From an uncultured Oscillospiraceae bacterium (GTDB taxonomy: Bacteria > Bacillota > Clostridia > Oscillospirales > Acutalibacteraceae): a stretch of DNA of 9,552 nucleotides. The stretch is taken from NCBI GenBank assembly GCA_902462665.1, contig CABQCM010000025.1:1-9552 (forward strand), written 5' to 3'. The position numbers and the translations under genes were made by a program. Positions 7,301 to 9,552 of the stretch are shown here, piece by piece. The notes beneath the pieces are model-generated. The model was not told the DNA's origin. It worked only from the letters and a program-made list of their open reading frames with translations, and ran no database searches. Position 1 is the first letter of the stretch. The number at the start of each line of letters is the position of its first letter.

Positions 7301-7309
7301 TGGTATACT
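7301..7309 (+). promoter_or_regulatory. Extended -10 promoter for ddh
   Basis: TGGTATACT at 7301-7309 is an extended -10 element (TG, one base, TATACT; 5 of 6 to consensus). No good -35 is at the usual spacing: TTCACA at 7278-7283 is 20 bases away and TTTACA at 7289-7294 only 9. Transcription would start near 7316, 32 bases after the symporter stop codon is passed by the -10, so ddh appears to have its own promoter. Confidence 0.5.
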
Positions 7310-7315
7310 AAAAAC

Positions 7316-7424
7316 CAATTTTTCACCAAGGAATGACTTGAGCGGATGAGGTGAAAAACGTTCCTGATATCGCTCCCCCTCTGGGGGAGCCGGTACCATA
7401 GATTAACATAGGGAGAGAAGCGCA
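7316..7424 (+). promoter_or_regulatory. Structured ddh leader with mutually exclusive stems
   Basis: TTTTTCACC (7319-7327) pairs perfectly with GGTGAAAAA (7350-7358), 9 bp. AGGAATG (7329-7335), inside that loop, pairs with CGTTCCT (7359-7365), 7 bp with one G-U. With only one base and no base in the connecting segments, both stems are unlikely to form at once, so they look like alternatives. A very stable hairpin follows: GCTCCCCC (7372-7379), loop TCT, GGGGGAGC (7383-7390). No T run follows it, so it is not an intrinsic terminator. The ribosome site GGGAGAG (7411-7417) lies outside the hairpins. No lysine-riboswitch consensus is recognisable, so the role in ddh control is inferred. Confidence 0.4.
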
Positions 7425-8411
7425 ATGAGCATTCGAGTTGGCATTTTGGGATACGGTAACCTAGGGCGCGGAGTGGAATGTGCCATCCGTCAGAATCCGG
7501 ACATGGAGCTTGCGGCCGTCTTTACCCGCCGCGCGCCGGAATCGGTGCGGATTTTGACCACGGGAGCCAAGGTGCTGCCGGTGTCCGAGGTGGCGGCGAT
7601 GAAGGGGGAAATCGATGTCATGGTCCTCTGCGGAGGCAGCGCGACCGATTTGCCCGAGCAGACTCCCGAACTGGCTCGGGATTTCCATGTGATTGACAGC
7701 TTCGACACTCATGCCAAAATTCCGGAGCATTTTGCCGCGGTGGACGCCGCCGCCAGAGAAGGCGGCCATGTGGCCATGATTTCGGTGGGGTGGGATCCCG
7801 GCCTTTTCTCCCTCAACCGTCTATATGCCAGCGCCATTTTACCCGACGGCTTTCATGAAACCTTCTGGGGCAAGGGGGTCAGCCAGGGACATTCGGATGC
7901 GGTGCGTCGCATTGATGGCGTGAAAGACGCCCGTCAGTATACCATCCCCATCGACAGCGCCCTTGATGCGGTGCGCGCCGGGGGGGATCCCGGTCTGACC
8001 ACCCGTCAGAAGCATCTGCGCGAGTGCTTTGTTGTGGCCGAGGAGGGGGCTGACACCGCCCGCATTGAACGGGAAATTAAGACGATGCCCAATTATTTCG
8101 CCGATTATGACACCGTGGTGCATTTTATCAGCGAGGAGGAGCTTTTGCGGGATCACAGCGGTCTGCCGCATGGCGGACTGGTCATCCGCAGCGGCAAAAC
8201 CGGCTGGGAAGGGGAGCACAATCATATTATTGAGTACAAACTCCAGCTCGATTCCAACCCCGAGTTTACAGCCAGCGTGCTGATTGCGTACGCCCGCGCG
8301 GCCTGCCGTATGGCGGCTGAGGGTCAGACCGGCTGCAAGACGGTATTTGATGTGCCTCCCGCCTATCTCAGCGCAAAGAGCGCGTCCGAGCTTCGCAAAG
8401 AACTGCTGTAA
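7425..8411 (+). CDS. ddh: meso-Diaminopimelate D-dehydrogenase
   Basis: This enzyme catalyses the NADP-dependent reductive amination of tetrahydrodipicolinate to meso-diaminopimelate (EC 1.4.1.16). This one-step branch bypasses the acetylase/succinylase routes to lysine and peptidoglycan. The protein has 328 residues, close to the 320 of Corynebacterium glutamicum Ddh, and matches it throughout. The Rossmann motif is GYGNLGRGVE (9-18). FTRR (33-36) provides arginines for the NADP 2'-phosphate. Further matches are CGGSATDLPEQ (69-79), GWDPGLFSLNR (122-132) and FWGKGVSQGHSDA (147-159), then TMPNYF, LPHGG and NPEFTAS in the substrate half. ATG 7425 lies 7 bases after GGGAGAG. It appears to be transcribed from its own promoter behind a structured leader, with the ybaK-like gene following. 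Codon use and G+C agree with the housekeeping genes around it. Confidence 0.95.
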   Translation: MSIRVGILGYGNLGRGVECAIRQNPDMELAAVFTRRAPESVRILTTGAKVLPVSEVAAMKGEIDVMVLCGGSATDLPEQTPELARDFHVIDSFDTHAKIPEHFAAVDAAAREGGHVAMISVGWDPGLFSLNRLYASAILPDGFHETFWGKGVSQGHSDAVRRIDGVKDARQYTIPIDSALDAVRAGGDPGLTTRQKHLRECFVVAEEGADTARIEREIKTMPNYFADYDTVVHFISEEELLRDHSGLPHGGLVIRSGKTGWEGEHNHIIEYKLQLDSNPEFTASVLIAYARAACRMAAEGQTGCKTVFDVPPAYLSAKSASELRKELL

Positions 8412-8444
8412 TCCGGCGGCGCGCGGACAAAAGAAAAAGCGATC

Positions 8445-8476
8445 TTTCGCCCCGGGTGATTTCGCTCGGGGCGAAA
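8445..8476 (+). other. Perfect 10-bp stem-loop between ddh and the ybaK-like gene
   Basis: TTTCGCCCCG (8445-8454) and CGGGGCGAAA (8467-8476) are exact reverse complements around a 12-base loop, 34 bases after the ddh stop. On the + strand no T run follows. The A-rich stretch upstream (GACAAAAGAAAAAGC) would give interrupted T on the - strand only. It may be a weak terminator, an RNA-stability element or a leader hairpin for the next gene, whose ribosome site AGGGGGA begins 11 bases later. Confidence 0.4.
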
Positions 8477-8501
8477 ATGAAGTCGTAGGGGGAACTTTAG
8501 T

Positions 8502-8981
8502 ATGTCCATGGAGCGGGCAAAAGAGCATTTGAAAACATATGAGCTGGAGGGCAAAATTCGAGTTTTTACGGTTTCGAGCGCGACGGTGGAGCTTGCCGCC
8601 CAGGCGCTTGGATGTGAGGAGTGCCGCATTGCCAAAACGCTGTCCTTTGACCAAAACGGCGATACTGTGCTGGTGGTGGCTGCGGGAGACGCTAAGGTGG
8701 ACAACGCCCGGTACAAGGCCGCTTTCGGTTGCAAAGCGCGCATGGTGCCTGCCGCTGAGGTAGAGCAGCGCGTAGGCCACGCGGTAGGCGGAGTATGCCC
8801 GTTTGGCGTGCGCGAGGGAGTGCGGGTCTATCTCGATGAGTCGTTGCGGCGGTTTGACGTCGTTTATCCCGCCTGCGGCACAGCCGACAGCGCGGTGGAG
8901 CTGACTTTGGAGGAATTGGAACGTTCTTCCGGCAGTGTTGGCTGGCTGGACGTCTGCAAGGGCTGGCGGGAGGATGACTGA
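8502..8981 (+). CDS. YbaK/EbsC-type aminoacyl-tRNA editing protein
   Basis: This is a free-standing trans-editing domain, related to the insertion domain of bacterial prolyl-tRNA synthetase. Family members hydrolyse mischarged tRNA, for example Cys-tRNA(Pro) by YbaK or Ala-tRNA(Pro) by ProXp. The protein has 159 residues, the full family length. The conserved Lys is K45 in RIAKTLSF, aligned with the key lysine of Haemophilus YbaK. Other family motifs are AGDAKVDNARYKAAFG (61-76), GHAVGGVCPFG (92-102) and the C-terminal YPACGTADSAVELTLEEL (122-139). Which mischarged tRNA it clears cannot be told from these motifs. ATG 8502 lies 8 bases after AGGGGGA; a second ATG at 8508 is possible. It sits between ddh and infC, separated from the latter by its own strong promoter. 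Confidence 0.88.
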   Translation: MSMERAKEHLKTYELEGKIRVFTVSSATVELAAQALGCEECRIAKTLSFDQNGDTVLVVAAGDAKVDNARYKAAFGCKARMVPAAEVEQRVGHAVGGVCPFGVREGVRVYLDESLRRFDVVYPACGTADSAVELTLEELERSSGSVGWLDVCKGWREDD

Positions 8982-9037
8982 GCGGCTGCGTTGTATCGCT
9001 CTTTGCAAGGCCATTCGGCGTTTGTGTTCCAGCGGAA

Positions 9038-9066
9038 GGGCTGCCGCAAAAAAATTGTGGCGGCCC
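9038..9066 (+). other. GC-rich stem-loop between the ybaK-like gene and the infC promoter
   Basis: GGGCTGCCGC (9038-9047) and GTGGCGGCCC (9057-9066) pair over 10 positions with two G-U pairs, enclosing an A-rich loop of nine bases. It begins 57 bases after the stop and ends two bases before the -35 of the infC promoter. It could end the upstream transcript, but only TT follows, so a classical intrinsic terminator is not supported. Confidence 0.35.
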
Positions 9067-9067
9067 C

Positions 9068-9096
9068 TTGACAAAAGCGGGAACGGCTGGTAAAAT
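9068..9096 (+). promoter_or_regulatory. Near-consensus sigma-A promoter for infC
   Basis: The -35 TTGACA (9068-9073) is perfect, the spacer is 17 bases, and the -10 is TAAAAT (9091-9096), 5 of 6 to consensus, preceded by TGG (extended -10). This is the strongest promoter in the window, as expected for an infC-rpmI-rplT operon. Predicted start is about 9103. Confidence 0.85.
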
Positions 9097-9102
9097 ACAA
9101 CT

Positions 9103-9224
9103 ACAACAAAGCAGAGCTTCCCGCTCTCACCATACAGACCTTGATTCTCGTATGGTCAATATCGTTTGCTTCGCCAGTAGGCGGGGCTGATATTGTGCGG
9201 ATGGGTTGTTCCATCCGTTTTTTT
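9103..9224 (+). ncRNA. infC leader RNA, probable L20-type attenuator
   Basis: Hairpins follow one another closely. They are AGAGC/GCTCT (9113-9117, 9123-9127); ACCATAC/GTATGGT (9129-9135, 9150-9156); and a long imperfect one from CAATATC/GATATTG (9157-9163, 9189-9195) topped by GCTTCGCC/GGCGGGGC (9168-9175, 9180-9187). The leader ends in an intrinsic terminator ahead of infC. In Bacillus subtilis ribosomal protein L20 (rplT product) binds the infC leader and promotes premature termination. Position, architecture and operon fit that class. I have not matched it base by base to the Rfam L20_leader model. Confidence 0.6.
9198..9224 (+). terminator. Intrinsic terminator in the infC leader (attenuator)
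   Basis: CGGATGG (9198-9204), a six-base loop GTTGTT, and CCATCCG (9211-9217) form a perfect stem followed directly by seven T (9218-9224). It stands about 120 bases after the predicted start and 65 bases before the infC initiation codon, so readthrough must be regulated for infC to be expressed. Confidence 0.88.
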
Positions 9225-9289
9225 GTTGCAACTATCGTGCGCGTTTCGGTTTCGGCCGGGGCCCGCGCCAATCGTGGAGGTGCTTACCC

Positions 9290-9552
9290 ATTAGTAACAA
9301 AGGACTTTCCATCAATGAGGAGATTCGCGACCGTGAGGTGCGTCTCATCGGTGAGAATGGCGACCAGCTTGGCATCGTGTCGTCGCATCAGGCGCTGCAG
9401 ATGGCGTATGACCGCGATCTCGATCTGGTGAAAATCGCTCCTCAGGCCACGCCGCCGGTCTGCAAGATTATGGACTACGGCAAATACCGCTTTGAACAGG
9501 CCAAGCGGGAAAAGGAAGCCCGCAAGAACCAGCATACCGTCGAGATTAAGGA
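9290..9552 (+). CDS. infC: Translation initiation factor IF-3, N-terminal part, AUU start (3' end outside window)
   Basis: IF-3 binds the 30S subunit and enforces correct start-codon and initiator-tRNA choice. The frame from 9290 runs open to the window edge (87 codons). It reads like IF-3 of Firmicutes: LSINEEIRDREVRLIGENG, DQLGIVS, LDLVKIAPQATPPVCKIMDYGKYRFEQ and the basic linker KREKEARKNQ. No ATG, GTG or TTG fits the N-terminus. ATT at 9290 lies 9 bases after GGAGG (9276-9280) and gives (M)SNKGLSINEE, matching the family start. AUU initiation is the known device by which IF-3 represses its own synthesis in E. coli. Combined with the upstream attenuator, both transcription and translation appear feedback-controlled. 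rpmI and rplT would be expected downstream, beyond the window. Confidence 0.95.
   Translation, partial: MSNKGLSINEEIRDREVRLIGENGDQLGIVSSHQALQMAYDRDLDLVKIAPQATPPVCKIMDYGKYRFEQAKREKEARKNQHTVEIK

Noticed and set aside
8445..8476. Intrinsic terminator for ddh
   Set aside because: The stem is perfect, but ATGAAGTCG follows instead of a T run, so only a stem-loop is claimed.
7839..9074. A 411-codon open frame on the minus strand opposite ddh and the ybaK-like gene
   Set aside because: Both + strand genes match known families end to end. The antisense frame gives a Arg/His/Ala-rich sequence with no recognisable domain, as expected from G+C-rich codon shadows.
9141..9431. A 96-codon + strand frame through the infC leader and start
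   Set aside because: It runs through the terminator and overlaps infC in another phase; the infC frame from ATT 9290 matches IF-3 clearly.

Overview
The window looks like a chromosomal segment of a Gram-positive anaerobe of the class Clostridia, possibly Oscillospirales. This is inferred from gene content (RlmCD-type methyltransferase, meso-DAP dehydrogenase, YbaK-type editing protein, infC behind an attenuator), strong GGAGG ribosome sites, sigma-A-like promoters and high G+C in most genes. No organism-specific marker is visible. All supported genes are on the + strand.

Layout: (1) 1-2342, the end of one ABC exporter half-transporter and a complete second one. Together they show the asymmetric ATP sites of a heterodimeric exporter. 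(2) 2416-3801, a 23S rRNA uracil-5-methyltransferase with an Fe-S cluster (RlmD/RlmCD type). (3) About 3802-5800, a clearly AT-richer island. It holds a 372-base gap with broken reading frames, a thioredoxin-reductase-like flavoprotein that lacks the redox CxxC and the NADPH-binding arginines, and a GNAT acetyltransferase that probably starts at CTG. (4) 5804-7269, an extended -10 promoter, a leader of about 120 nt that can pair with its own Shine-Dalgarno, and a sodium:amino-acid symporter of the NSS/SNF family split by a frameshift at a run of seven T. (5) 7301-8411, another extended -10 promoter, a structured leader of about 110 nt and meso-diaminopimelate dehydrogenase (ddh), which feeds lysine and peptidoglycan synthesis. 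(6) 8502-8981, a free-standing YbaK-type aminoacyl-tRNA editing protein. (7) 9068-9552, a near-consensus promoter, a three-hairpin leader ending in an intrinsic terminator (L20-type attenuator), and the start of infC (translation initiation factor IF-3) on a rare AUU codon.

The flanking genes are housekeeping functions (rRNA modification, cell-wall precursor, tRNA proofreading, translation initiation) beside transport genes. The points most worth a second look are the CxxC-less reductase in the AT-rich island, the T7 frameshift in the symporter, and the two unassigned structured leaders ahead of the symporter and ddh. I found no CRISPR array, tRNA, rRNA, transposase or phage gene, and I cannot demonstrate a wholly new system.
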